This document shows positions 23,701-37,000 of a DNA stretch of 64,000 bases, piece after piece; the first letter of the stretch is position 1; each line of letters begins with the position of its first letter. Source of the stretch: Babylonia areolata. Taxonomy: Eukaryota; Mollusca; Gastropoda; Neogastropoda; Buccinidae. The translations under genes were made by a program, and so were the position numbers. The stretch is taken from NCBI RefSeq assembly GCF_041734735.1, contig NC_134876.1:94417586-94481585 (forward strand), given 5' to 3'. The notes under the pieces are model-generated. The model saw only the letters and a program-made list of their open reading frames with translations. It was not told the DNA's origin and made no database searches.

Positions 23701-26642
23701 GTGTCACCCACCCTGTCCCCTTGACCCACCCCTTCCAACAGTGTCACCCACCCTGTCTCCTTGACACACCCCTTCCAACAGTGTCACCCACCCTGTCTCC
23801 TTGACCCACCCCTTCCAACAGTGTCACCCACCCTGTCCCCTTGACACACCCCTTCCAACAGTCTGTGTCACCCACCCTGTCCCCTTGACCCACCCCTTCC
23901 AACAGTGTCACCCACCCTGTCTCCTTGACACACCCCTTCCAACAGTGTCACCCACCCTGTCTCCTTGACCCACCCCTTCCAACAGTGTCACCCACCCTGT
24001 CCCCTTGACACACCCCTTCCAACAATCAGTGTCACCCACCCTGTCCCCTTGACACACCCCTTCCAACAGTCAGTGTCACCCACCCTGTCCCCTTGACACA
24101 CCCCTTCCAACAGTGTCACCCACCCTGTCCCCTTGACACACCCCTTCCAACAGTGTCACCCACCCTGTCTCCTTGACCCACCCCTTCCAACAGTGTCACC
24201 CACCCTGTCTCCTTGACACACCCCTTCCAACAGTGTCACCCACCCTGTCTCCTTGACACACCCCTTCCAACAGTGTCACCCACCCTGTCCCATTGACACA
24301 CCCCTTCCAACAGTCTGTGTCACCCACCCTGTCTCCTTGACACACCCCTTCCAACAGTGTCACCCACCCTGTCTCCTTGACCCACCCCTTCCAACAGTGT
24401 CACCCACCCTGTCTCCTTGACACACCCCTTCCAACAGTGTCACCCACCCTGTCTCCTTGACACACCCCTTCCAACAGTGTCACCCACCCTGTCCCATTGA
24501 CACACCCCTTCCAACAGTGTCACCCACCCTGTCCCATTGACACACCCCTTCCAACAGTCTGTGTCACCCACCCTGTCCCATTGACACACCCCTTCCAACA
24601 GTGTCACCCACCCTGTCCCCTTGACACACCCCTTCCAACAGTGTCACCCACCCTGTCCCATTGACACACCCCTTCCAACAGTCTGTGTCACCCACCCTGT
24701 CCCATTGACACACCCCTTCCAACAGTGTCACCCACCCTGTCCCCTTGACACACCCCTTCCAACAGTGTCACCCACCCTGTCCCCTTGACACACCCCTTCC
24801 AACAGTGTCACCCACCCTGTCCCATTGACCCACCCCTTCCAACAGTCCGTGTCACTCACCTTGTCTCCTTGCTGTTTCAGCAGTTCATCAGGAACATTGG
24901 CCTGGTGCACGGAAAGGGACGCATCCCGGGAGGTTTCATCCAACAGCCAGAAACACAAAGCGCTGTTCTCACCCACACTAGCAAACTCGTTGACAGTGAA
25001 GGGGTCCCATCGCAAGCTGTTGATGGCCTCGTCCGTTCTGGCACTGGTCAGCACTGTGTAGGAAGCCGTGGACCATACCACCACCTCACTGTCTTGATAG
25101 TCGCCTGCACATGGGATTCACACACATCAAAAACCCTGCCTGTTGGGGGTTTATGCGAAGGTCAGGCGTCCGCTGCCTTTTATTTTTAACAGCAGATGTA
25201 GCGTACATGGATCAGTCCATATGCTCTGAACCTTCTTGAAACTGAAACTCACACATGCTCACATACAGATGTGTGCGCATGCATCTAACCATATATACTC
25301 ATTCAGAGTGAAAATGCTACTGATAATTGTCTAACTGGCAGTCTCAGGACACAGTATGTGAAAAGGAGATAAAAACACTGTATTTGATGCAATAAAACAT
25401 TTCAAACAACTATTTCATTAACAAAGGTTTACTTTATTTTTGTTCCAAGGTTACTATCACGATTCAAACAAATATACACATCAGTTGATTAGTCTGATCT
25501 TTTGTCGTGCAGTTTTCCTATTTATTCATAAATTCACCAAATGTAAATGCAACCATTTCATTTCTGCCCTTCCACGATTTAAGATCCAAACAATTAACTC
25601 AACCATAAGTAAACAGAAAAAAACGATAGCCTCAAATAAAGGCAACAGCCATCCATCCACGCACCCACTGTAACGAGGAAGCGATCATCCCTGGAGTATG
25701 CCATACACACCACCTGATGCTGGTGATGGGTGAGCACCTTTCTGCAGGTATGGTCTGACAAATCCCACACACACACCTGGCACGGGCTGCTCTCGTCAAA
25801 CGACCCACTGGCAGAAGCTAACATCTGGCGAATAAGAACAGAAACCATTATCACTGGCCCAGTCCAGATTTGTGTGACCAGTGGTATGGAGTTTTATTGT
25901 GCATTTGTGGACACATAAATGGGAAGCATTTGTTTGCACTCATCTGCACCTGTGTGTGTGCGTGTGTGTGTGTATGAGTGTATGCCTGTGTATGCATGTG
26001 TATCTGTGTGAGTGTGCACATGCGTGCATGTATGTGCATGCGATATATGTTATCATTCATGGCACATACGCTGTGTCATTATGGGTTCCTTCAGCAATTT
26101 TACATAAATCACAAGACTCTGTCATCATAAAAGTGGGCATCTTAGTCATCTGTCAAAGTAATCTGGAGTCACTGCTGAAATTAAGCCAACATAATTCCTT
26201 TTAAAACTGTTACAATTACGTAACCATATTTCCTGTTTAAGGTTTCGTGCCTGGTCTGGTTTATACAAGCCTTTTTATTCTGACACAAACGAAACACCAA
26301 GAAGCCGTTCTGAACTTCCATTATTTTTTGTTCCTTTACAAGATTGTGATTGTGCACAAAGTGTTTGTTGGCAACAAGATTATTTGTTAAACCTGACAGT
26401 TTCTGTTTTTAATATTTGACCAGCATCTCTTCTGGGATTGTTTGTGTGAAGTGTTGTATGGGAGTCGATGAGTAATGAGCTACATCACCAACCTGATGGT
26501 CGTTTTGCACAGCAAGTGTGGAGATCTCTTCCGAGTGACCTGGGACATTCAAAACACAATGAGGGGAACAGTGAATGCAAGCCCTACAAAGTAAACAGCA
26601 CAAATGACAGTATTTGTTTCAACTTTGGGACAGAGTGGAGCA

Positions 26643-26682
<40 letters not shown>

Positions 26683-26701
26683 CATGTGTGTGTGTGTATG
26701 C

Positions 26702-26732
<31 letters not shown>

Positions 26733-27834
26733 CGCGCGCGTGTGTGTATACTGCAATCATGTTCAGTACATTTTTTCCCCTTTTGAGACAAAAGCTGCTT
26801 GTGCATCTGTACGTGTGTGCATGCATGCATTCGTGCGGGCGTGTGTGTCAGGCATGTGTGTTTGTTTCTGCATTTGTGTATGTCTGTGCATTTAAAAAAT
26901 CAAGCTGTGACGATCATCACCATCATGATCAATTTATAGACCTAATCTAAATGAAGTCCTAAACACTTTATAATTCATAGGAGGAACCAGCCGCCGTAGC
27001 AAAGTGGTTCGTGTTGCGGACTGACGGCTGGGAGGACGCGGGTTCGAATCACAGCGGAGGGTGGTTTTTCGGCCGGTGGCCGGCTCCTACCCAGAGTTGA
27101 GTGTGCTGTGGGCTTAAATGGGGAGACTGGGACCACACAGTCGAGTGTCATCCACTTCAAGGATGCGTCTTTGGGTGTGTTGCTCTAATTACCTGACCAA
27201 CACTGCAAGTGTCTGTATCTCTCGGGCCTGGTTAATGCCGGGATATCATTATGACAGGAAGCGTAGAGTACAGCCTTGTCACGCAGTCCCAAACCAAAAT
27301 GGACCTCCATAGCAACATCGTCATCATCATCGTCGTCATCCTTCTCCTTCATCGTCATCAATATAAACAAAATAGTCTCAAAGTCTGTGACCTTTCATGC
27401 CCTGCTCTCATGGCGACCTCAGTTTCGATACCCCTCCACTTCCGTGCTTGGGGTGAGTCCTGTCAATGTCATCAGTGTCAGCAGATTCATGGGGAGCTGT
27501 TGTTTGAGGGACGTGGTGGCGGTCTCCACTCTGGGAGAGACGCTCACTCAGCCTGGCTCCGCGACTAAGCCATTACTGTCGTTAGTAGGGGGCTTAGTAG
27601 GTGGTGTCCTAAGTACGTTAAAACAGAACAGGCACCACTGAACACCACCGAAGTGACTCAGCAGCAGTGCAGGGTCTCCTCTGGTGTGTGGCCTCCTGGC
27701 GACCTAACATCGATGGTTCCCTGTGGACTGCCGACGCTGGAACTGCGACGGACGAACCCGGGTGTGGCCGTGCATGGGGGTATCTAAATGAGCGGTGTGG
27801 GAGTAATGCCACTGAAACGGCGCAGATGATGGGG

Positions 27835-27872
<38 letters not shown>

Positions 27873-28081
27873 GGAGGAAGGAGGCTCATTTACCAGCACA
27901 AATATCACGAAAGAAAAGGAAATGAAAACAATATCAGTATCATTTACTTTTTTCCCATTCAAGACCCAAACTATGTCAAAATCATAACGTTCAATGTTTT
28001 TCTCACCCTGAAGATGTGTTTGTTTTCCAGTGCTGAGATCTTCTATCACCAAAACAGAACCGCTGGAGTACACAAACACTC
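13463..28081 (-). CDS. WDR90: WDR90 exons 28-41: second WD40 block and C-terminus
   Basis: Residues from about 1,263 to 1,918 carry further WD40 repeats: [124 protein letters not shown] and a last [14 protein letters not shown]. The TGA is at 13463-13465. The intron between exons 31 and 32 holds a 2.3-kb minisatellite. Confidence 0.87.
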
Positions 28082-31000
28082 CTGTAACACACAGGATATT
28101 CCATCAACCAGGTTGATCCATGCTTGTTCATCACAGCATCTTCATGTTTCCTTGTCCAGAGCACAACCTTGTTGAAAGAATCAAGGCTTCAATATTTCGA
28201 AAGGAAAAGATTAGACTAACCAAAAGTTTTGCATCTAAAATTCCTACACACTGACAAATTTATAATACCATTCTGCACAATTCTTTTTTAAGCGCTTTTC
28301 TCACTTCTACCCCACTACTGACATACCCAAACTGAATCCTGTCACTGTAACTAGGTCAAGATAATGATCATGCACTGAAAAATGTACATTCACGTATTTG
28401 TACTGTTGACTGTTGCCTTCCAAAATGTCTTTTCAAGTTCAAGCATGAACACATTCAAAATTCCTCACACACATGCACGCACAAATGCACTCATGCACAC
28501 TCACACACACACCATTCAGGAAGGTCAGATACTGCAAAGAGAGAACCAGTTTAGTAAAGCAAAAGGGTGGATGTTGTGGACGATTTATTATACTTAAAAG
28601 CAGGACAGAAGCAATACCAGAACAGAACTCTGACCTGAGTCTGGGCACCATATCATGTTGTCTCGGCCGTTCCCGTTGTAACCAATCACACTGGACAACT
28701 GTAGCCCAGCTTGGTTTGGAGGGGCTGTATACCGACGCTGAAAATGGAACCCATCAATCACCAAATGTACTAGAAATGACAGGAATTTCAAGTTTCTTGT
28801 CTGATATTTCCATTGAAAAGCACAGTTGTAAAGGAAAAAAGTGAAAAAAAAAGCAATCACCCAATCATACATGTGAATGAGCTGCAGGAATGACCTGATG
28901 TCTAATAAACACTAAAGCAAAAAATGTAATATATAAAAACTAAGATACTTGGGTACCTCTCTGATATTTCCAAAATTTTTTTTTCATTGTATTTTTTTTT
29001 TTATAACATTTGCAACTCAGCTCAACCCCATGCGTATGCATTGGGTGACAAATTTCTTTCTTTATTTCATCTGAAAGACATATGTCACTTTTGAGTCTCA
29101 TTCTTGTTCCTGAAAGTTCTATGACTGACAACATATCAAAGACGAATAAAGACTGGAATTTTACCGGTGCCAAGCCATAGGCCTTGTGCCTTGCAGTAAA
29201 GTGTTTCTGGCATGATGGTTTCACTGGCTTTGATGACTCCCCTGCGGCAACAGGTTTCTTTGGTCGCCTTTTCTCTTTCTCCCTGCAGGCCTGGGTTCGG
29301 GGCTGGGGCTGGTGAGGGGAGTGCTTTGTGAAGGCATCACTCCTGGTCTGGACCTTTGATGTGGACAGATCTAAAAACTGCCGTACCTGTCACAAAACAA
29401 AACAAAAACAGCTTTTCACAGAAGCAACAACAATATTTTCTGTTTTAATCTGACAATTATTCAGTCACCTCACTTTATAACAACTAAGAATCTGATTCAT
29501 GAATGACTGTGCCTTCTAGAAAATATAATTTACTGTTCCTTTTATTTTGCTTCTTGCAAACATGACCATATTGAAAGTTCGTAACTTCATTCAGCAATGG
29601 CTTGCTAATTCCAAAGTTACATTCAAGTTTTACACAGCAGTAATTTGACCACGCCTAATACACACTTTCTCTCACATTATCATCGTTCACGGAAGCCATC
29701 TCCACTTACGAGCTGTTCAGTCGCCTGATCCTTGACAGGACGTCTGTCCATGTGACCTGTGGTCTCTGCAGCGTAGCCATACGGACGACTGTCGGGAGTG
29801 GGCTGGGTGAAAAAAGCTTCATTGGCAAGCATGGAGGAGGGAGGGGCATCAGGGTCAGAGACAACAGTGTCCAAATCCATGTCATCTGCAGCACAGAGAA
29901 AGAACAGATCAACTGTGGTTAGCTGAAAAAAAAAGGATAAGGTTAAAGATCCCATAGCCTTATATGGTCATCGGGGCAGTGAATTCATAGCCACTGTTTC
30001 TAGGGCTCTGCATGGGAAGGCAGGCGCGGGCCCAATCTTCTCCTTCCCCTGTTTTAACCTTCCCCAACTCACGAGATGCTGGACCAAGACTATCTATGTG
30101 ACAGATGGACCCATGTCTAAACAGATGGCTCTGCTAAGAGTGCTGCAAAAAATGGTGGCGGGGGTCTTCTCATTAAATTCCCAGATAGCAGCCGTCTCAC
30201 TAAGTCCATCCCTACAAGTCAGCTGCCCACAAACTACAGGCGGAGGCTTGTGCACTGCTTCATACAGCACATACTCTAAATTCCAGAGAAGAGCTGCCTA
30301 TGCACACAGTCATCCTGACGGACTGCAATTCAGTGCTGCAAAGTCTCCTTGCAGGAGAAGAAAGCCAGATCCTGCAAGACATCAGGCAGGCACTGGGGAC
30401 ATTGAGCCAGTGGACAGTGCTGACCCTTCAGTGGATCCCATCGCAATGTGAAGTCAGCGGAAATGAGGAGGCTGACAGGCTGTCAAAGGTGGGCAGCAAA
30501 ATGGAACAGACTGTCCATCCTGTCTCCTATAGAGAAGCACGTGCAATCCTGAAGAGCCAGTTCAGAGAGCAATGGAGAAACAAACACCAAGCTGGATTGG
30601 AGGAGGATGCTCTATGGACATTAAACACAGCACAGCAAGTAGTCCTCTTCCAACTGAGAACTGGGCATTGTAGGCTCCTTTCACACCTCTTCAGACTGAG
30701 ACTGTCCCCTACTGATGAATGCCCATGCGGCACAGGTTCGCAGACACCAGAGCACCTAGTACAGTTCGGCCCAACTTGTGGTGCACTGAGGAGGGAAACC
30801 TGGCCCTGTGCAGTGGAACTCCATGAGAAGCTATTGGGACCACCTGCTGCACTGCGGCAGATAGCGGACTTCGCGCTGCAGACTGAAATGACAATCTGAC
30901 AGCATGACCTGGGGAACACAGAAGAAGAAGAAGAACCTTCCCCAACCATTATTATCATTAACCAAGTCAGGTACCTATTCACACCTGGGTTGAGAGAGGA

Positions 31001-34000
31001 AGATTGGAGTAAAATGCCTTTCCCTAAGACACAAAACCAGGCCAAACTGGGGGATCAAACCTGACCACTGGATCAAAAGTCCATTGCCTTTCTGATTCTG
31101 CTATGCTGCCTCAGCAGTTTACTATGGCCAGAAAAAAACCCAAACATGTTCAGAGACAGATGAAAAAAAATATTTAAAAAAAGAGAAGAAAAGAACAAAG
31201 TACTGTGTATTCAGTTTGTGCCAATTGTAGACATATTTGTTTCCTTTCTTTTTTATTTCCGAAAAAATGTACTCAAAAAGGCACATGAACAAATGCTCTT
31301 TAAAAAATAAAAAAGATAACAAATTTGTCTTTCAAAATGCCTTCATATCTGCCATATTTTACATTTTTTTCCCCCTTTAAAGATAAAAAGGTGGGCTTTT
31401 TTCCAACCTTATTTCACATCTGCTGTGAGTATACTGATTACCCCATATATTTAGCTCTGTCTTTTAAAAGCTAAGTCCAAATGAGAGCTTGGCAAACCAG
31501 TCCAGTACAGAATGACCCTTACCCCCATTGTGTATGGAGCTGAGATCTTCCACTCTGGCTGTAGGGTAGGAAATCTCCATGGGCTGGGGCAAGGAGGAGC
31601 GCGGGAATTCTGACTGAGAGTAGTTCAGTGACTGGGGCACACTTCCTGGGACAAAGTGGTCATCTGGAAACAGTGTAGGTGGTTCCACATGAATGTTCAT
31701 GGCTTCCTGAGTGATGTTTACAGGAAAGAGAGAGAGACTGACAAATCTCCTTTAAAGTGTCTTCAAACAATATGTGAAAACAGAATTGTGTATTTCTTAC
31801 AATGTACCATGCTGGGAAGTGGCTGAATTTCTTAACCAGTTCATGAATTCTGTTCAGGAATAATGATAATAACAATAAATAACGAACTCACTATCATTAG
31901 GGTGACTGTGTCAAAAGCTAAACATGGAGACATATATTGCTTCATCTGAGTGCATGCTGTGTCTTTGTGTTTATGCTATTATCTATATTTATGTGTATCA
32001 AGCAGAGAAGGTGAGACGTGTCTGAGATGAGAATTTAAGCTAGCAGTAAAGTGATTCTGACAAAACCTTGAAATTCAAAAATTGATACCAGCTTAAGACA
32101 TGCAAGCACATCTCATCAACAATACAACACAACAAGTAAGACAAAACAATACATTACGTGTAGGAACTGTCTATAAAGCTATTTCTTCTTTATAACATGT
32201 ATCTATAACAAAACAACCACCCCCCCAACAAAATTTATAAAATATTCAAGGTGTCTTACCTGCATCTTCTGCTGACAGCATTCTGCCCCTGAAAGTGAAA
32301 GAGGGCATTATGATATGACATTTTGTGAATTAACATAAAATCAAACTGAATAAAGCATTCTGTTTCTACAAATATCTCACTTCTTCTATTCTGAGCAGTT
32401 AAAGGAATCTGCTTCACACAACAAAGTTGAATACATATAGGATCCTTTCCCCCTCGAATTATCGTAAAGTTCGGTCTATTGAGCGCACTGGTATATAAGC
32501 CGCACCCACTAAATTTTGGAAAAAATTGAACTTTATACATACATAAGCCGCACCGGTTTATAAGGCGCACTTATTTCCGGTACCGGAACACATACTGATA
32601 CTACAGAAAAGCTGTCGATACTGTAAGTCTTGAAATAAACACAAGCGGGAACAACACAAAGAAAAGCAAGCGAAAATACTGCTAGTGCCACAAAAAAATA
32701 ATAAATAAACACAACGAAAATAAGATCCATAATTTAGGGATAGTCACATTTATTCAATGTCATCCTGCTCACTGAATCCACTAAAATCTTCATCTTCAGT
32801 GTCCGAGTTGAAGAGAACCAGCACAGCTTCCTCCGCCATCTTGTCACTGACTTCAGCCTCACTTTCACTTCATGAACATGAAGGTGGAGGTCGCTGCTGG
32901 TTCGTCGCTTGCACTGTCATCTGCTAGGTCGATCGCCTTCAATTTGAAGGCTGCATCATAGGCATAATGTTGCGTTTTCGGCATGATGAGGGTGTACGCT
33001 TGAGCAGAGTAGAACTGAATGCTGATATGAAGGCTTTAATGTGTGCGGATTTGATTTATAAAACGTGAACAGTTTTTTTGTTTTTTTTTGTTTTGTTTTT
33101 TGTTTTTTAAACGTGAACAGTTAGCACACTATCCTGAAGCTCATCCAAAAAATTCATGGACAGAAATCATGATTTTGGTGAGTTGAAGGGCAGCTAAGAA
33201 TAGATGAGAAGTGTGACACTCCCGGGATCGTTAAAATCTGCAAATAAACCGCATCACTGTATAAGCCACAGAGGTTGAAGCTGGGGTAAAAAGTCACGGC
33301 TTGTAGACCGAACTTTACAGTATGTTTAATTACATACACAGGGTCTATTTTATTGGATATGTATTTCAGTACATAAGCTCGCTCTCTTTCACTTTGCATG
33401 CTAGGCTACCTCAGCAGGGGATATTTTTTAAAATTCTTTTATTTTTATTTTTAGTTATTAATTCATTTATCTACTTACTTACTTTATTGTTTGTTTGTTT
33501 ATTTTTCTTTTCAGATTGTCCTGAGGTTTAATTTCAATTTGATGTTGTTTATACTGCAGCCACAGTATTATGAATTCAGCAGGCGCAACTGTTGTTTACA
33601 AAGCACACCATGAGTTTCGGCTGTTGCTGCTTCATGTGGTTCAAGTGCCTTTGTTTGCTTTTGAAATTAATGTCATAGTTAAGCCAGTTACATAAACAGG
33701 TGTTGGAAAAGAGTAAAATGTAACAAAGATCTACCATGCTTCCAACCACTGAGATTCCAAATGCATTTTGGAATAAGTAAAGGTAAAATTGGTGATAAAA
33801 TTTGCTTTAGACCTTGCTCATGTGCATGTGTGTGTGTGTGTGTGTGTGTCTGAGTGTAAGTGTGAATGTGTGTTCATGAGTGTGTATGAGCATGCATGTA
33901 AGCATATGCACGTGCATGTGTGTGTCTGTAACCGGCAGGCAGTCAGGTGCCCATGTACATAAACTGAGGGAAAAAAAACACTGACACAATAGGCGGTGTA

Positions 34001-37000
34001 GGAGGCCTGGAAGCCAAGCTGTCCCAGATGTAGACTGCCTCCCCAGTAGAGATGATGCTCTTGGAGTCTGGCGTGTACAGCACCTTGCTCACTGGCTCTG
34101 AGTGACCTATGAACACCTGCCACCAAAAAAAAAAAAAAAAAAAAAAAAAGTAAACAGTGTTTTTAAATAAAAAAGATGCTGATACCGATATGTTCCTCAA
34201 TGTGGAATAGTTATAAATTAATATCAGCCCACTAAATTTTTAGCTTTCTTGGTTTGAACAGCTACTGTAGTTTATGTGTGTGTTTCTCTCCTATCAGATT
34301 AAACACCATAGTAAATGCCACTGTATCTAGTGGTTAGACAAACCGGGAATGGAAATATAAAGTTCCTTTGTTCAACATCTTGAAATGTGAATGGTATCTC
34401 CATACCTACTTCACCTGACTTCCGAGGTGGTTTGGGCACTTGTCCATCTGTCTTTCCTTTGGAAGAGATGAAGTCACATCCACCCACTCTCATCTACCAC
34501 TTTTTTCACTCATTCAAATCCTTCTTGACATGCCAAACCCTGACTATACTTGAGAGAAGCATTTTCATTGCTTAACACTTGCGAAACACCACCAACACTC
34601 ACCACATCCAAATAGGATTAAAGAATACATTATTCATCATTCCTCCTTATAATGACTGGCAATCAAAGTATATTGGGAAAAGAACTAATCAATCATATAA
34701 TCAAAAAAAAAAACAAAAAACAAAAAAAAGAAAAAAAAAAAAGGTTAGAGGTCCCATAGCTTTTTAAGGCCATCAGGTAAGTGAATTCACATACACTATG
34801 TGTAAAGTTCAGCACAGGAATGTGGGGCCCAGTCCTCTCCTTCCACCATTGTAACCTTCTCCAACCCAAGTCAGGTACCCATTTCACACCTGGGTGGAGT
34901 TCAGTGCCTTTCTCAAGGACACGGCACCATGCCGAAACGGTGCCTTGAACCCTGATCACTTGTTAACTCTTGATCACAAGTCCAACATCTAACTTATTCC
35001 GCCACTGCACCTCATCAAACATATGCAGGGGTGCAAATGACTAAGTGTAGGGTGGGTTTTGTTCGTGTTTTAGAGGAGAGGGAGGGGTAATATAAGAAAT
35101 TCAGCACTGTATTTTTATTGTAAGTATAGCATTCTTACAATAGTTGTAGCACACTATGCTCAAGATGCGGCAGTTGGCAGGTCTGTGACCTTCCCAGTGT
35201 ACGATGATTTTTAGTGACCACGGGAACAGCTGACAAAGGCACACACCTGAAAGTTGATGTCCAGCTTCATGTTGTAGTCCCACACCTTGATCACCCGGTC
35301 CCCAGAGGTGATCAGGTGCCTGCCGTCCTTGGATACCACCAGACAGCTGCACCCAGATCGGTGAATGTTGCTCACCTGCACAGACATCAATGTCTCTGCC
35401 TTGTCACGCCTCTTGTGATAACAGCGTGTTTGGTTGTTCTTCAATTTCCTTGATGATATGGGTAAAACGAAGTATCTCTTCTCAGCCTTGCAATCACCTG
35501 TGCAGAATGCTTGTTAACTATATCTGGTAATCAATAAATGGTGAAAAAAAATGAAACATTAATAAACAGATTTCCATATTTATTATCTCTATGTTCTGCT
35601 TGAAGAATTATCCATCAATTAAATAGGAATGAAAAGAGTTCTAAGCTTTGACAAGTTGATGGTCCAACCGAAGTATGAAACACTTTACATAAAACATCCC
35701 ATGACATCACTTCACCCTTACCTCAGCCACCATCCTGCCTGACGTGTCCAGTTTGACCAGTCGGTTGTTGCTGGTGGTTACCAGCAGGTGACCCACATTC
35801 TGTGGAGAGAAGGTCAGCTTCACTGCTGTGTCCACAGACTCCCTGACATCTCCTGGGCACAGACTGGTCACATCCACCCGCATTAGCTGAAACATGCAGG
35901 TGCGCAACTTGATGTCCTCAACATTTCATTATATTTCCACTTTGTTCAAGATAGATTTTTTGTCCAGTCTGATTATCCTTACATAAGAAGCTAGACAGAT
36001 GGCTATAATTATACTCATGGCAATGATTTCTGCAATACAAAAGAGCAGTGCTCTGATCTTTTTCAGATACTAAGCTACAACTGTATTCTTAGATTGACCC
36101 CTCTGATGTAACATGTATGATTCTGGAATATGTTACGAAAAATGGACACAATTTGAAAGAAAGAAACATGATGCACTGCCCTCAAACATATGACTGCCGA
36201 AACACTGGGCTAACAGCAGCTACAAATATCAACCCTAAGTCATAAAAATGAATGTATGTAGTAGTTACTGGAGTAGCAGCCCCCAAACTCAGAAGACAAT
36301 GACTTCGTCATGGTGGGTGTTACAGAAAGTTAAGTCCTGGTATCTTCTCCTTTACCACCATCTTCCACTATTCGGATGATCTCAACTTTTGACAAAAGCC
36401 TTTAACTGGATGACAGACATTCAAGCTGCTCCAACGGACATTTTCTCTCATATTTCAAGAAATGACAGCTGAAACTTACATACAGTAATGCTCTTAGAAA
36501 GACAAATTTTAATCTGTTGGTGGTTTTTTTCATTCACCTCACTCAGGTACTTGGCATCCAGAACAGTGACTGTGAAATCAGACGGCCCAACAAAGGCTAG
36601 CTTGCGTCCACATGGAGAAACCGCAAGGGCATCTGGTGTGAAGCGTGTTCCTCGAGCAACTGTGTTGTGCAGGGTTCTGATGACATGGTAACTTTCATCA
36701 GCTGCTGTGTATGCTGTGAGGGAGCCTTGGGAACAGCAGCTGAACAAGTACTCTCCGTCTGGCGAGTACGCCACTCCGGTCACTGCCCCTCGGTGGTGTC
36801 TGCACAGAGATCACATTTTCCACATTACAGTTAAGAAGACATGTCTTTTCTGCTTACAGTGCACCTCAATTTATGCTCAAATTACGCTGTGTTGTGTTGT
36901 GTTGTGTTGTACAGTATTGCAATGTACAGTACTGTATTGTATTGGGATCATACTGCACTGAACTATACAGCATTGTATTTTATTTTTTAAAATATAACTT

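Noticed and set aside
22752-23724. Long open frames with a repeating peptide ([15 protein letters not shown] and the reverse-strand equivalent)
   Set aside because: They come from the 40-44-bp minisatellite. They have no start context or splice partners, and both strands are open equally.
26468-26950. Cys/Val-rich and His/Thr-rich frames
   Set aside because: Direct translations of TG/CA microsatellites; similar cases occur at 49429-49858, 55433-55668 and 39184-39555.
26987-27055. A genuine tRNA gene at the head of the retroposon
   Set aside because: It has A and B boxes but the acceptor and anticodon arms do not pair as a tRNA, and the sequence runs straight into the retroposon body.
27651-27838. 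Possible exon or gene near the end of the 881-bp retroposon
   Set aside because: It lies inside an element with a poly(A) tail and TSD, frames are short, and no family motif is seen.
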